Shown here: one piece after another, positions 25,885 to 35,435 of the stretch
Position numbering within the stretch: position 1 is the stretch's first letter
Layout: each line of letters starts with the position of its first letter
DNA from: a virus
Length of the DNA stretch: 53,365 nt
Reading direction: 5' to 3' (one strand)
Virus record (IMG/VR): IMGVR_UViG_3300025674_000056
Location: 1 to 53,365 of that record
Notes under the pieces: generated by a model
Told to the model about the DNA's origin: nothing
The model's input: the letters and a program-made list of their open reading frames with translations, nothing else
Databases searched by the model: none
Translations under genes and position numbers: made by a program

Positions 25885-28800
25885 TAGTCTTCTACTTGAA
25901 TTTCAACTATATCGTAGTCGGTGCTGGCAACCGTGACGGTGCTGCTGGCGGTGTAGTCTGTATATCCTACTAATTCTAGGTACTCTGCTCGACTACCGCC
26001 GCTGGTTTCGAAGTATCCACTTGAGTCCACAACTTCGCGAGAATACTTGCCGTCAGATAAAGTATCCCAGAAAGTGTAGATTCTGTCTACCTCAGATGCA
26101 TTAAAGTTATTCATGTTGTAGTTTAAACATTTATCTACAACAGAAATCTCATAAATGTTTAGACCGTCTTGGTCTGAAGGGGTTGTCGATTGGTTAGTAA
26201 CTCTAATCTGATATCCCGTTGAGCTTGTATGTACGCTGCTCGACATGAATGCGCTCACGCAAGGAATATCCTTGATAGTATGAATGTCCTGCGCGTGGAA
26301 ATCTACTCGGTAGGGTCTCACGCATTCTTCGTAAGCAGGCACCGTCAGTTTTTTCACAAGGTCATCCGTATTGGTTACCATGTCTGTCGGAATCCATTTA
26401 CTTGACGGCCAATGGAACGACCATTCACGACCAGTTCCGTCGTCCTGAGTCACTCCAGAGGTTACAAGGGAGATTCCGATCTGCTGGTCAACATTATTAT
26501 TCTGCGTCTTAGCGAAGACATCGACATAGAACTGCGACTGCGGGCGAAGCATGTTGTACGTTTGAGTGCCTTGAGTCGCGGGGTCAAACGGAACCACAAC
26601 CTCAAGGGGTACGCCATCCGTGTTGAATAGGGTGAGAGCGTTTCCTCGCAAGGTCGAATCCTTAGTAACGTCTAGACTGTTTACGACGATAAAGCTTTTC
26701 GAATTACGCCTTGGCTGGTGAATCTCGATGCCTGACAAGAACTCGCTTGTCTTCAAACGGTTTCCGTAGGTAATCCCTGACGGCGCATCAACAAAATAAG
26801 TTCTTGGGGCGACGGAGTTTATCTCGCCTTCGCTGTTCTGGTACTGCTGACCTTCGGACTTATTGCCGCCGACAACCTTGCGCCACTGTGAATCGTAGCC
26901 GTATCGCGAATCAGACCGCGTAGAGTCACCGCTCAACGTAAACGTGTTGGTAAGAGTTAAGGAGCTTCCGTCATGTGAAGTAACTGAAACGCGCACTTGT
27001 CGAGGTTGATCGTATGCTGAAACCTCAAAGCCCGCAACGGTCAATATTGCTCCTGTCGTGCCGTTAAGTAAGACGTTATCGGAACCTTCCACGGACCAGG
27101 AAGCATTTCCTCCAGTGCATCCAGTGGCGTCGTGCCAAAGAAGGCAAACATCATCTGTGCTATACCCAAGAGATGCCCAGTTACTCGGAAGGGCAAAATT
27201 TAGATCAGAGTTTTTTGGGCGTACTACAACAAAGTAATTAAGGTATCCACTAAAGCTGACGGGAGTGCCTGCACCTACATCCCCGTCGTCCAAGTCGAAG
27301 AACCCATTACGGGGAGTAGCCGCTAACATATACTCCCAGTTACCATACATCTCTACGTCCTCTCGCTGCCCTTGTATAGGCTGGACGGACGTATCTGTGA
27401 GCCCGGAGTCGTTTAAAGCGATTTGTGGGTACACGGCGGATGTCGCCGTCGTGATCTCACTAAACTGTGTAATCGTCCCTTTGTATTGGAAGTCGCTGTT
27501 CCATAAGGTTGGACCGAACGCATAGCTCAGGAAATTATGACCTCCGTAGTATGGCTGGTTTGGGCTCTGATTATTTTCTAGAGAACCGCTAAACTCGTTC
27601 TTGTAAATGCTATAGGATTCGTGTAGCGTAGTGCCAAACTCAAAACCACGATAGCTTGCATCCGTAAAATCAAAGAACCTATCCCCTTCGAGTGTGCGAT
27701 TGGTCATCACCTCCATAACGCCCTTCAAGGTGTCTCGATATACGGGCAAGGAGCTACATTCAAAATCCTCCTCACCTACAACACGGAAAGGGTACAGTGT
27801 AGACAACTCGAAATTACCCGAGGTCTTTTCAGATTCACATCCTGTGGAAGAGTAGAAACCACTGTTGTCCCATACAACTGAAGACGGCGCTTCAAACGCT
27901 TGTCTGTCGTACTCAAAGCCTTTGGCGATGTACTCGTCCGAGTTGAGATACGGATTACTTGACGATCCGTCGTAATAGTTCAAGGCAATGGGCATGCCCT
28001 TTCCCCCGCGCGTGTACGGGTAACAATCAAGAGCGTAGCGGTAGTTACGGCGGCGAGAGGCGTTGCGATCTAGGTCAGTCGCGCTCGCCTGCCAGAACGT
28101 ACTAGAGGCAGATTCGTAGCTTGGAAGGATTCGTCCGTCCCCGTTGACGTAGGTGGTGCTGAGATCGCCTGTGCCGCTCGCTCCCGCCCAAAAATTAGTC
28201 CTGCGGGACCCAAGCCATCCCGTGTTAAAATCGTCCAGACAGGCGTCCTGGAAGACGCACAGCGTACCGCTGGGAATGTAAGTATCCTCCAGGTCGAGGT
28301 ACAGAAGAATACGTACCACGGCGTGCAAGGGAACGAAGGTTCGTAGTACATCGCGATATGTTTCTAGAGCAGCTTTACTTCGGAAGGTGTCGTAGGCGTT
28401 TACAACGAAATCTAAACTTTCCGCATCGAATGTAGCGAACAGGTGCGAGCCTTTCGTATTCCAGATATCAAAATCAGAGAGCGAGTCGGTCTCACCATAT
28501 TCAACGTAATCAAGATAGTCGGGAGGCAGTATGTGGCCCGAGGTAAATAACCTGAACTTATTATTCTCGGCATAGACAGGAGTGCCTGACGCCGCATACG
28601 CGGAATTGATCGCTGTATTGGCTAGGTCGCTGAACGCCTGAACGACATACTCATCTACCTCAAACCCTCCATCATTCCTGGAACCAGATAGGACATCGCA
28701 GAAGAACGCGATTCTGTCGGTATCAATCTCAGTCTCGGTATAGAAACCATACTTCTCCCACGGCGGCACAGCAACATAGAACCCCTCGGAGTTCGAAGGA

Positions 28801-30257
28801 TCGTTCGGGTAGTTGCGGTGAAAAAATCCTCGTTGGCCTTCGGGCAGGCATGTCCAGATAGGAAGTTGTGTGAAGCTTTTACCTCTTATCCTAATCGCCC
28901 CGCCGAACTTGTTATGAAACCTCTCTAGAATCGAATCTACAAGGAAGCGATGGTTTCGGTCTTTTGCATCAGGAAGGTTTCGAGACGCTTGGTTGAAGCG
29001 GATGCCGTCAGGCCAGTTACTGCCGAAAGTAACCTCTAGTGGTTCAAACTCCAAACCCTCTTTGGCGATAAATGATCTATTCTTTACCATGTAGTAAAGA
29101 AGCTTGGGAACATAAGACTCCCAAGTCTCCACCACGCTTGAGGCTGCAAAGATGTTATCGGGGAAAATGAGTTTGCACGCCGCATCCAGACCGAGAACGC
29201 TGCCCTTGGACTTGTACATCAGCACAGCATTTCGTAGCTGTGCCCGCCACCGAGTATGCTCTCCTGTAAGAAGACGCCATCCGATATTATTTGCTAAAAG
29301 CTCAAGGAACTGCTCAGGACAATCATCAATACTGAGTAGGTCGCTGATCTCCTCAAGAATAAGGTTGATGTCCGCAACGCCCAAACTAAGGGCTTTGAGG
29401 AATCTTTGAAAGGGTCCTGCGTCTCGAAGTTTGGTCGGGAAGACTCCTGTGTTTGTGATAACCGCTGTAAGAGAGTCCTTGTAGAAGTCGTGGTTCTTAA
29501 GCCTCTTATCAGTCCAAGTTTCTAACTGTGCGCGAACCGCCTCATACAGTTGCGTTCCTGAAAGATGAATGTTTGCAGATAGATCAGAGTCGGGTAATCC
29601 GTACCCCTCGGGAATAAATCCTGCATAGAACGTGCTGTTCTCACGATTCTCCCAGAAGAACCTGAACAGAGCGTTCAACGCCTCTTGCTCAGTCGCCTCT
29701 TGGCCGTCGTACACCGCATCCGCTAAATACTCAACCTCGATAGCCGAAGCATAGGAAGATGCTACGGCGCCCTCAAGAGAAGAGGTGTTCATCATATAGA
29801 ACAAGCCCAGATTGTCTAAGAGATACTCATGCGTAAGCTCAAGACTACTGTAAGTTCCAAACCCATATGATGAGAGTTCCCCATAGAATCCAGTCGGATC
29901 ATTTAGAACCGCGTCTGGAAGAAAGGTGTTCGTTAGCCATCTTTTGAACTCAGTCTTCGATGCAAAGTCGTCATAAGTTAACCCATATATCGCTAAGACT
30001 TTTCCTTGAAAAGAGTTAGGAGTAACGTGGGTTCGGCTGTCGGGTACGAAATACTCTGCGACTTGTTCTTTTGTACGTCCGCTCACCTCGAAGAGCAGTT
30101 CATTTTGAATGGCGGCTTTCAGCAGCTTTCCAAGGAAAGTTAGACTAACATCCTCTTCCGATCCGTAGGTCCGGTAATCGGTAACGCGATAAAATTCAGG
30201 AACGCCACGATTGACGACCTCGATATAATCATGCTTGTTTGTTGAGGAGAAAGCCAT
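25884..30257 (-). CDS. Giant baseplate wedge protein, gp7/tail-protein-I type
   Basis: A 1457-aa protein directly after gp6. Residues about 290-400 show the pattern of phage tail protein I: an aspartate-rich helix, then CPEQFLELLANNIGWRLLTG, then LRNAVLMYKSKGSVLGLDAA. In T4 and other contractile tails gp7 (or gpI) pairs with gp6 (gpJ) to build the wedge core, so position and motif agree. T4 gp7 is 1032 aa; this protein has an extra C-terminal half (after about residue 750) of beta-rich segments, probably peripheral domains that hold fibres. One-base overlaps at both ends. Wedge role is likely; the C-terminal half is unassigned. Confidence 0.85.
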   Translation of the reverse strand: MAFSSTNKHDYIEVVNRGVPEFYRVTDYRTYGSEEDVSLTFLGKLLKAAIQNELLFEVSGRTKEQVAEYFVPDSRTHVTPNSFQGKVLAIYGLTYDDFASKTEFKRWLTNTFLPDAVLNDPTGFYGELSSYGFGTYSSLELTHEYLLDNLGLFYMMNTSSLEGAVASSYASAIEVEYLADAVYDGQEATEQEALNALFRFFWENRENSTFYAGFIPEGYGLPDSDLSANIHLSGTQLYEAVRAQLETWTDKRLKNHDFYKDSLTAVITNTGVFPTKLRDAGPFQRFLKALSLGVADINLILEEISDLLSIDDCPEQFLELLANNIGWRLLTGEHTRWRAQLRNAVLMYKSKGSVLGLDAACKLIFPDNIFAASSVVETWESYVPKLLYYMVKNRSFIAKEGLEFEPLEVTFGSNWPDGIRFNQASRNLPDAKDRNHRFLVDSILERFHNKFGGAIRIRGKSFTQLPIWTCLPEGQRGFFHRNYPNDPSNSEGFYVAVPPWEKYGFYTETEIDTDRIAFFCDVLSGSRNDGGFEVDEYVVQAFSDLANTAINSAYAASGTPVYAENNKFRLFTSGHILPPDYLDYVEYGETDSLSDFDIWNTKGSHLFATFDAESLDFVVNAYDTFRSKAALETYRDVLRTFVPLHAVVRILLYLDLEDTYIPSGTLCVFQDACLDDFNTGWLGSRRTNFWAGASGTGDLSTTYVNGDGRILPSYESASSTFWQASATDLDRNASRRRNYRYALDCYPYTRGGKGMPIALNYYDGSSSNPYLNSDEYIAKGFEYDRQAFEAPSSVVWDNSGFYSSTGCESEKTSGNFELSTLYPFRVVGEEDFECSSLPVYRDTLKGVMEVMTNRTLEGDRFFDFTDASYRGFEFGTTLHESYSIYKNEFSGSLENNQSPNQPYYGGHNFLSYAFGPTLWNSDFQYKGTITQFSEITTATSAVYPQIALNDSGLTDTSVQPIQGQREDVEMYGNWEYMLAATPRNGFFDLDDGDVGAGTPVSFSGYLNYFVVVRPKNSDLNFALPSNWASLGYSTDDVCLLWHDATGCTGGNASWSVEGSDNVLLNGTTGAILTVAGFEVSAYDQPRQVRVSVTSHDGSSLTLTNTFTLSGDSTRSDSRYGYDSQWRKVVGGNKSEGQQYQNSEGEINSVAPRTYFVDAPSGITYGNRLKTSEFLSGIEIHQPRRNSKSFIVVNSLDVTKDSTLRGNALTLFNTDGVPLEVVVPFDPATQGTQTYNMLRPQSQFYVDVFAKTQNNNVDQQIGISLVTSGVTQDDGTGREWSFHWPSSKWIPTDMVTNTDDLVKKLTVPAYEECVRPYRVDFHAQDIHTIKDIPCVSAFMSSSVHTSSTGYQIRVTNQSTTPSDQDGLNIYEISVVDKCLNYNMNNFNASEVDRIYTFWDTLSDGKYSREVVDSSGYFETSGGSRAEYLELVGYTDYTASSTVTVASTDYDIVEIQVED

Positions 30258-31879
30258 CAGACAAATTGAACGTTCATCTCAATGTTGTTGAGTTGAATAA
30301 TCTCGTTAAAGTCTACATAAATATCATTTTCGTAGTTATCAATGCTGAAGAAACGAGCGCCAGGATCTTCTAGGATATAGTTAATCAGATCAGAAAGAAT
30401 AAAAGGTGTTCCGAAATCTCGAGTCGTTACGGAAAAGAACTCTACAATTCGATTTGCGATTCTCTGTTTTACGTCTTCAGAAGATAATTTTTGGCTGCGG
30501 TCAATATACAAAGTGCCTGCGATATCGAGAGTTCGAACGATGCCATCCACAACTGTAAGCTCATCCGTAAGCATTCGATAGTTATTCAAGTATTCGAGAA
30601 GCTCTCGCTTGAACTCTGAGGAGGCACGCTCCAGGTGGTTTTCGGTAGCTCGCTGAAGAACATAGATATCAATCATGTTACCCGCGCTGCCGTTATCTCG
30701 CAGGACCGCCAGCCCTTTACCAGTCTTACCTGCTACGCTTCGAAACTTGTTTACAAAGGCTGTGTAGTCCTGTCCTGTAACTGCGCGGTATTGTGTGGCA
30801 AACCACATGGGACCAAATCTACGAGCTTCCTCCAGGGACTGGGCATCCACGCCGCCTGTCGCAGCGGACTTGTTGGTATAAGAAGCGTTAACTGTAGAGC
30901 CAAGACCCGCTGTTAGAGTAACGCTTTTATTTAAGTACTCCGAGGTGACGTTTCCGCGTAGACCACCGCCTGTGCGGTACATGACGGTGTACGCGGTGCC
31001 AGGAGGGGGGACCTTTCCGACATCACCGTCACCAAACATGAGACGACAAGAAAAGTCCTCGTTATTTTTTCGCTGGAAAACTTTAGCGCCTGCGGATGCA
31101 AACCATATATTTTCAATCTCGGTGTAAAACCCATCAAACGCAGATACAATCACACTTCCTTCGACCACAGAGGGTAACGGGATATCAATTGTTTGGTTTG
31201 TAACACTTTGCGCAAACGTTCCTTGCAGCGTCTGCATCTTACCTTCTAGAAGTAGAAGCCCATCCACAGAGCTACCGTCTGCATTGAAATCGTCATCCCG
31301 AGTTAATGTTAACGACTCAGACTGCATGTCAATATCGCCGTCCGAACCTACCTTGTATAAGGTGTATGTTAAGGGTAGGTTATCGCGCGTGCTTACCGTG
31401 TCTATTGACCTGTCGTCGCCAGAAAGAGTGATCGAATCCCCTGCCCCCAACACGTTATCAGTAGTTAAGGTGCAAGTTGCCTTTGCAGGGACAGAGCCTC
31501 GGATTTGAATACCGATAAGCTCAAGAAGTTTCATCAACCCTTCAGAGGTTTTAGCGGTTGCGATGTAGTTCTCCTGCGCCAGCGCATCCGCTTTGAACGA
31601 TAGCACGGCAGCCATATATGCAAAAAGCTCAGAGAGCATCTGTCCTAGATCAGATTCAACGAAGTTAGTGTAATCGTTTGGATAGACAGATTTAACGTAA
31701 TTATTGAACGACTCCTTGAACTCATCAAAATCAGCGGTAGAGAAATCAATTAAGTCTTTTCTTAACGCGGCAGGAATACCACCAAGGCGTAAAAAGTCTG
31801 ACGTTACCTGCCCATCAAATCCGCTAGGATTATAAATAGACTCAAATGCAGGGTTGAAACCGGGAATATTATTAGCCAT
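30257..31879 (-). CDS. 6: Baseplate wedge protein, gp6/gpJ-like
   Basis: The 540-aa product fits the baseplate J family, which forms the dimeric ring of the wedge. Typical parts are visible: an N-terminal helical region (FVESDLGQMLSELFAYMAAV, residues 57-76), a middle domain with FGDGDVGKVPPPGTAYTVMYRTGGG (the family signature), and a C-terminal region with VDGIVRTLDIAGTLYID and the DLINYILEDPG segment. T4 gp6 is 660 aa. It overlaps gp25 by eight bases upstream and the gp7-type gene by one base. The order gp25-gp6-gp7 is conserved across contractile tails. Confidence 0.93.
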   Translation of the reverse strand: MANNIPGFNPAFESIYNPSGFDGQVTSDFLRLGGIPAALRKDLIDFSTADFDEFKESFNNYVKSVYPNDYTNFVESDLGQMLSELFAYMAAVLSFKADALAQENYIATAKTSEGLMKLLELIGIQIRGSVPAKATCTLTTDNVLGAGDSITLSGDDRSIDTVSTRDNLPLTYTLYKVGSDGDIDMQSESLTLTRDDDFNADGSSVDGLLLLEGKMQTLQGTFAQSVTNQTIDIPLPSVVEGSVIVSAFDGFYTEIENIWFASAGAKVFQRKNNEDFSCRLMFGDGDVGKVPPPGTAYTVMYRTGGGLRGNVTSEYLNKSVTLTAGLGSTVNASYTNKSAATGGVDAQSLEEARRFGPMWFATQYRAVTGQDYTAFVNKFRSVAGKTGKGLAVLRDNGSAGNMIDIYVLQRATENHLERASSEFKRELLEYLNNYRMLTDELTVVDGIVRTLDIAGTLYIDRSQKLSSEDVKQRIANRIVEFFSVTTRDFGTPFILSDLINYILEDPGARFFSIDNYENDIYVDFNEIIQLNNIEMNVQFV

Positions 31880-32336
31880 TTATCTGTGCTCCTTGGGCGT
31901 TGACGGTGAGATTGATTGTTTGAGTAGAGAATACATCGTCCTTGATCGAAAAAACAAGCGAGATATCTACGCCTGAATTTTCTTCATTGGGAGTAACTTG
32001 TAAAGTTCGAATCGACACGCGCGGCTCAAAGCGTCGAATAGCGGTCTCGATTGATGAATTGATTTCGCTAATTAGCTGGCCGTCAAGTGGGGCGAACACG
32101 GAGTTTCGAAGGATAGTTCCGTAAGTATAGTTCATCGGGCGTTCGCCCTGTTGAGTCATTATGAGTTGGATCAGCCCGTCTTTGATCGCCTCCGCGTCAA
32201 AGTTACGAGCAAACATACCTCCAGTGTTAGAGGTGTTGACAGGAAACTGAAGACCCTTTACAGTTCGTGTGCTGTCTTTTGTTACGAAGCTAAGGTCTCC
32301 GTAAGTGCGCTTACCTGATCCAAATTGATTAACCAT
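31872..32336 (-). CDS. 25: Baseplate wedge protein, gp25-like
   Basis: The 154-aa product is the gp25/gpW-type wedge protein that links the sheath to the baseplate. The family signature QQGERPMNYTYGTILRNSVF is present at about residues 67-86, followed by FEPRVSIRTLQV (residues 108-119). T4 gp25 is 132 aa. It sits just upstream of gp6 in the usual order, and shares one base (TAATG) with the preceding 1027-aa gene. The assignment is secure. Confidence 0.95.
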   Translation of the reverse strand: MVNQFGSGKRTYGDLSFVTKDSTRTVKGLQFPVNTSNTGGMFARNFDAEAIKDGLIQLIMTQQGERPMNYTYGTILRNSVFAPLDGQLISEINSSIETAIRRFEPRVSIRTLQVTPNEENSGVDISLVFSIKDDVFSTQTINLTVNAQGAQING

Positions 32337-35300
32337 TACAGTAGGTGGTACGGTCTTTCGATTCCGCCGAAGAACGGACTTTGTGCGTTATAGTTTTTCT
32401 CCACCTCTAATTTAGATAGGGGCTTTGAGTACATCTTAAAACTTCCGAGGTGGCCGTCAAGACCGCTGCGAGCGAGCCTGTAATCTACTCCAGTCGGGAA
32501 ATAACCTCCAAGCCCCGCCACTCTATCGTCAGGGGGGTTCGTAATCGTATGTTGGCCCACAGGGCCACCGCTAATGTCCACCCCTAACGAAGAGAAATAA
32601 GAGGTGTTGGTATTCGTTCCTAAGAATCCTGGGAGTGTTGTTCGTGGGGTAGCGCCGGGTAGCGTGAAAGGGGATTCAGTAATACCATCCGTAAACCCAC
32701 CCCCTAGAATCCAGGGAGTGAAGATGGGTGTATCAGGAGCGTCACCGTCGTACAGCTTTTCGCCAAATAATCCAGTCCTATCGTGATAATGACCTTCTGT
32801 AATACGAGAAGGGATTTGAAGGGGGATTCCTGGCTTGTTATCAAACAACACGCTAGTATTGCCTGAGGCGAGGAACTCGCCATTCACATACATCGAGATG
32901 CTGTCCGTAGCAACGTCACATACAATATTATAATGAGTGAAGGCGCTTGAAGCATCAGCGATGCTATACCCACTCTCGGTGGTAGCGGACGCTGGAATCT
33001 TGAAGCCTAGTTCGGTGCGACATGCTTCACTGCTACCTTCTCCCGACACCGACTCAGCAATGGTAACGCTCTGGCCCCACTCTGGATCATTCTGCGCCAC
33101 GGTGGGAAGAACTACAAACTCCAGGCCAGCGGAGACATCCGTTCCTGGATCGCCCTTATCACGGAATCCTACAAGCATTCCTTTTGTTCTGAACTTTCGA
33201 GGAATGCCTTGCTGCTCGTCGATATTCGCGGCAGTAAAAATACTTGTTGAAAAAGTATTCGTTACGGGAACGCCACAGTTTTCATTCGCCGCCACGAGCT
33301 TATAGCGGTGATCTGTCGTCATGCCTGTATACAGGTCAGGTGCATAAACCCAGAAATCCATGCTCCACCCGCGAGGATTATACATCAGATCATCCAACGG
33401 CTGCGAGGCGGGGTAAGGAACATTCTTGCGGTAGTTGTTTGGCAGCCTGACGTAGGACCCTGAATCAATGTGCGAGTAACGAACCCCATATTTCTCACCA
33501 GGACGGTAAATAGAGCCTGTTAGGTATGGGATAGAGATACCAGAAACGAAGATGGAAGACGCTGCTCCCACCATCTTTGCGTTCAGCGGGTAACCCCTAT
33601 CTACGTAGTTCTTAACCTCGTACTCATCTGAGTCGGGAGTTGTGGGTGCCTTGGACTCTAAGAAGTTATAACAAACTACAAGAGAGTCCGTAACGATAGA
33701 GTCGTCAAGCGTTCGTAGGTATGGCGCAATTCCAGACAGCGTGGCAGAGGCTACCGCAGAAGCTCCAGTGCTTCCTGAGGTATTTACAAAATCAGCAGTC
33801 CCGTAAGGAGGCAAAGAAAGCTCTGGAATTGCATCATACTTCGCGCCTGGACCCTGCTCCAAGAATACAGGAACGATCGGTGCCGTGGTGTCGTCTAGAT
33901 CCGAGGAGTGAAGCATTACCTGATTCTGGGATTCCAGTTCGGGGATCAGTCCGATCTCTTTTAGGTAAGAGAAGTCGTTTATCGGGATCCTAGGGATGAA
34001 CTCGATCGACGATGTTTGAGGTCCGCCTGAGAAAGAAACTCTCTGGAACTTCTCCTGACTACCACAAATAGATTGGATCAGGGATGCTTGCTTCTTTTCG
34101 AACTCTTGGAAGAACAGCCCTTCTCCGCGAGGGTCGCCAGGAGGCGTCACGCCGAAGGGTCCGAACAGTGCAGCGATTTGCAACTGCTTTTTACGCTTCT
34201 TGATCTTTCTGTCGTAAGTGTGCGCCACTGAAGCGTAGCTCTCTTCGTAGTTCTTGACGATGGCCGAACTAGCATCGTACCCGGAGGCGATCAAATCCGC
34301 GACCTTACCCTTTACATCACGAACCTGTAGATCTCTATCGTTTGTAAGACTTACAAGTACATCGTCATACTTGTAGAACTCTAGAACCTTGGGCGTCTCA
34401 TTTTCATAAGCGTCCGAAAGAATCGTGTCCGCAAATCGAAGCGTACTATCTTCCGTATACGCCTGACCTCGACCGCCTCGATTGGCCTCATAACGTAACT
34501 GCCAAGAGGCTGAATCAATTGCCCGTGCTGTAACGTATGGGATGCTACCTGTTCTAGAGTCGTAATAGATACCGTCTTCAGACAGAATGAACTTACCTTC
34601 TGTCGATACAGGAGGTCCAAACACCGTATCGAAAACAGGCGCGTCTTCTTCCGCAGCCTGCTCCCCCAGCAACCGCGCCTTGATTATGTCCAGAGCGGCG
34701 CGGTTTTCAGCATAAGGTTGTACAATGTTATCTACGACGTACTTCTCAAAATTGTCCAAGGACCGACTATTAGCTACGCTTAATTGCTCACGAAATGCTA
34801 CGATCTGCTCTTCTTCAAAAGCGCCAGTCTCCTCAAGCTCATTAATAAAATTATCCAGGGCGGCGCCGACTAAAGAAACATTCAGAGACGGATTGGGTAA
34901 CTCCCCTGAAGCGCGCTTGGCGATAACGTCATTCACCTGGTTAAGAGTCTCTAAAGTGGCGTTGAGATCAGCTTGCATCTCACTAATCCTTGAGTTAGAC
35001 GCTGCCGTTTCAAGCTGGAGCGAGAGGGAGGTATCAGGATTGGGTCCTTTTAGCTCAGACTCCAGTTCCGAGTTCATCTGGTCGATTGAAGCGGCGTCAG
35101 CAGTTGTTCCTTCAGGAAGGCTATCTTCTGCGAAAGGCTCCTCGCCTCCGTCTACGAGAGTTTTTGCAAGTCGTCCAGCGGCCAACGCACCCGCAGCCAG
35201 CCCCGCGACCTTTGCGATACTTTTCGCTGTGTTAGCTAACTTCTTTACAGTCTTTCCGTTAATAAATGTATCAGTCTCTACGTTGCCTTCTAGACGATCC

Positions 35301-35419
35301 TTTCGTGCCTTCTCAGACGAAAGGGCAGCAGCCTGGTCTTCAGCCTTCATCGTCATAGAATCAGAGACCGAAGCCAGGGCTCCTGTGGGCAGCATATTAA
35401 GTGTGTCAGGTGAAAACAT
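32336..35419 (-). CDS. Tail/baseplate protein with C-terminal lectin-like (LamG) domain
   Basis: A 1027-aa protein. The N-terminal part has an Ala-rich helix (AKVAGLAAGALAAGRLAKTL near residues 69-88) and long charged helices up to about residue 250. The C-terminal part (about residues 690-1027) looks like a concanavalin A-like/LamG jelly roll. Signs are a WSMDFWVYAP strand, NIVCDVATDSISMYVNGEFL and the closing pattern GHLGSFKMYSKPLSKLEVEK, typical of LamG-type domains. Such domains bind glycans, so a surface-binding role on the baseplate is plausible. It sits between gp25 and the gp5-like spike. The leader has AGAGAG before the ATG. I do not know a T4 counterpart. Confidence 0.85.
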   Translation of the reverse strand: MFSPDTLNMLPTGALASVSDSMTMKAEDQAAALSSEKARKDRLEGNVETDTFINGKTVKKLANTAKSIAKVAGLAAGALAAGRLAKTLVDGGEEPFAEDSLPEGTTADAASIDQMNSELESELKGPNPDTSLSLQLETAASNSRISEMQADLNATLETLNQVNDVIAKRASGELPNPSLNVSLVGAALDNFINELEETGAFEEEQIVAFREQLSVANSRSLDNFEKYVVDNIVQPYAENRAALDIIKARLLGEQAAEEDAPVFDTVFGPPVSTEGKFILSEDGIYYDSRTGSIPYVTARAIDSASWQLRYEANRGGRGQAYTEDSTLRFADTILSDAYENETPKVLEFYKYDDVLVSLTNDRDLQVRDVKGKVADLIASGYDASSAIVKNYEESYASVAHTYDRKIKKRKKQLQIAALFGPFGVTPPGDPRGEGLFFQEFEKKQASLIQSICGSQEKFQRVSFSGGPQTSSIEFIPRIPINDFSYLKEIGLIPELESQNQVMLHSSDLDDTTAPIVPVFLEQGPGAKYDAIPELSLPPYGTADFVNTSGSTGASAVASATLSGIAPYLRTLDDSIVTDSLVVCYNFLESKAPTTPDSDEYEVKNYVDRGYPLNAKMVGAASSIFVSGISIPYLTGSIYRPGEKYGVRYSHIDSGSYVRLPNNYRKNVPYPASQPLDDLMYNPRGWSMDFWVYAPDLYTGMTTDHRYKLVAANENCGVPVTNTFSTSIFTAANIDEQQGIPRKFRTKGMLVGFRDKGDPGTDVSAGLEFVVLPTVAQNDPEWGQSVTIAESVSGEGSSEACRTELGFKIPASATTESGYSIADASSAFTHYNIVCDVATDSISMYVNGEFLASGNTSVLFDNKPGIPLQIPSRITEGHYHDRTGLFGEKLYDGDAPDTPIFTPWILGGGFTDGITESPFTLPGATPRTTLPGFLGTNTNTSYFSSLGVDISGGPVGQHTITNPPDDRVAGLGGYFPTGVDYRLARSGLDGHLGSFKMYSKPLSKLEVEKNYNAQSPFFGGIERPYHLL

Positions 35420-35435
35420 AGTAAACTCTCTTTAT

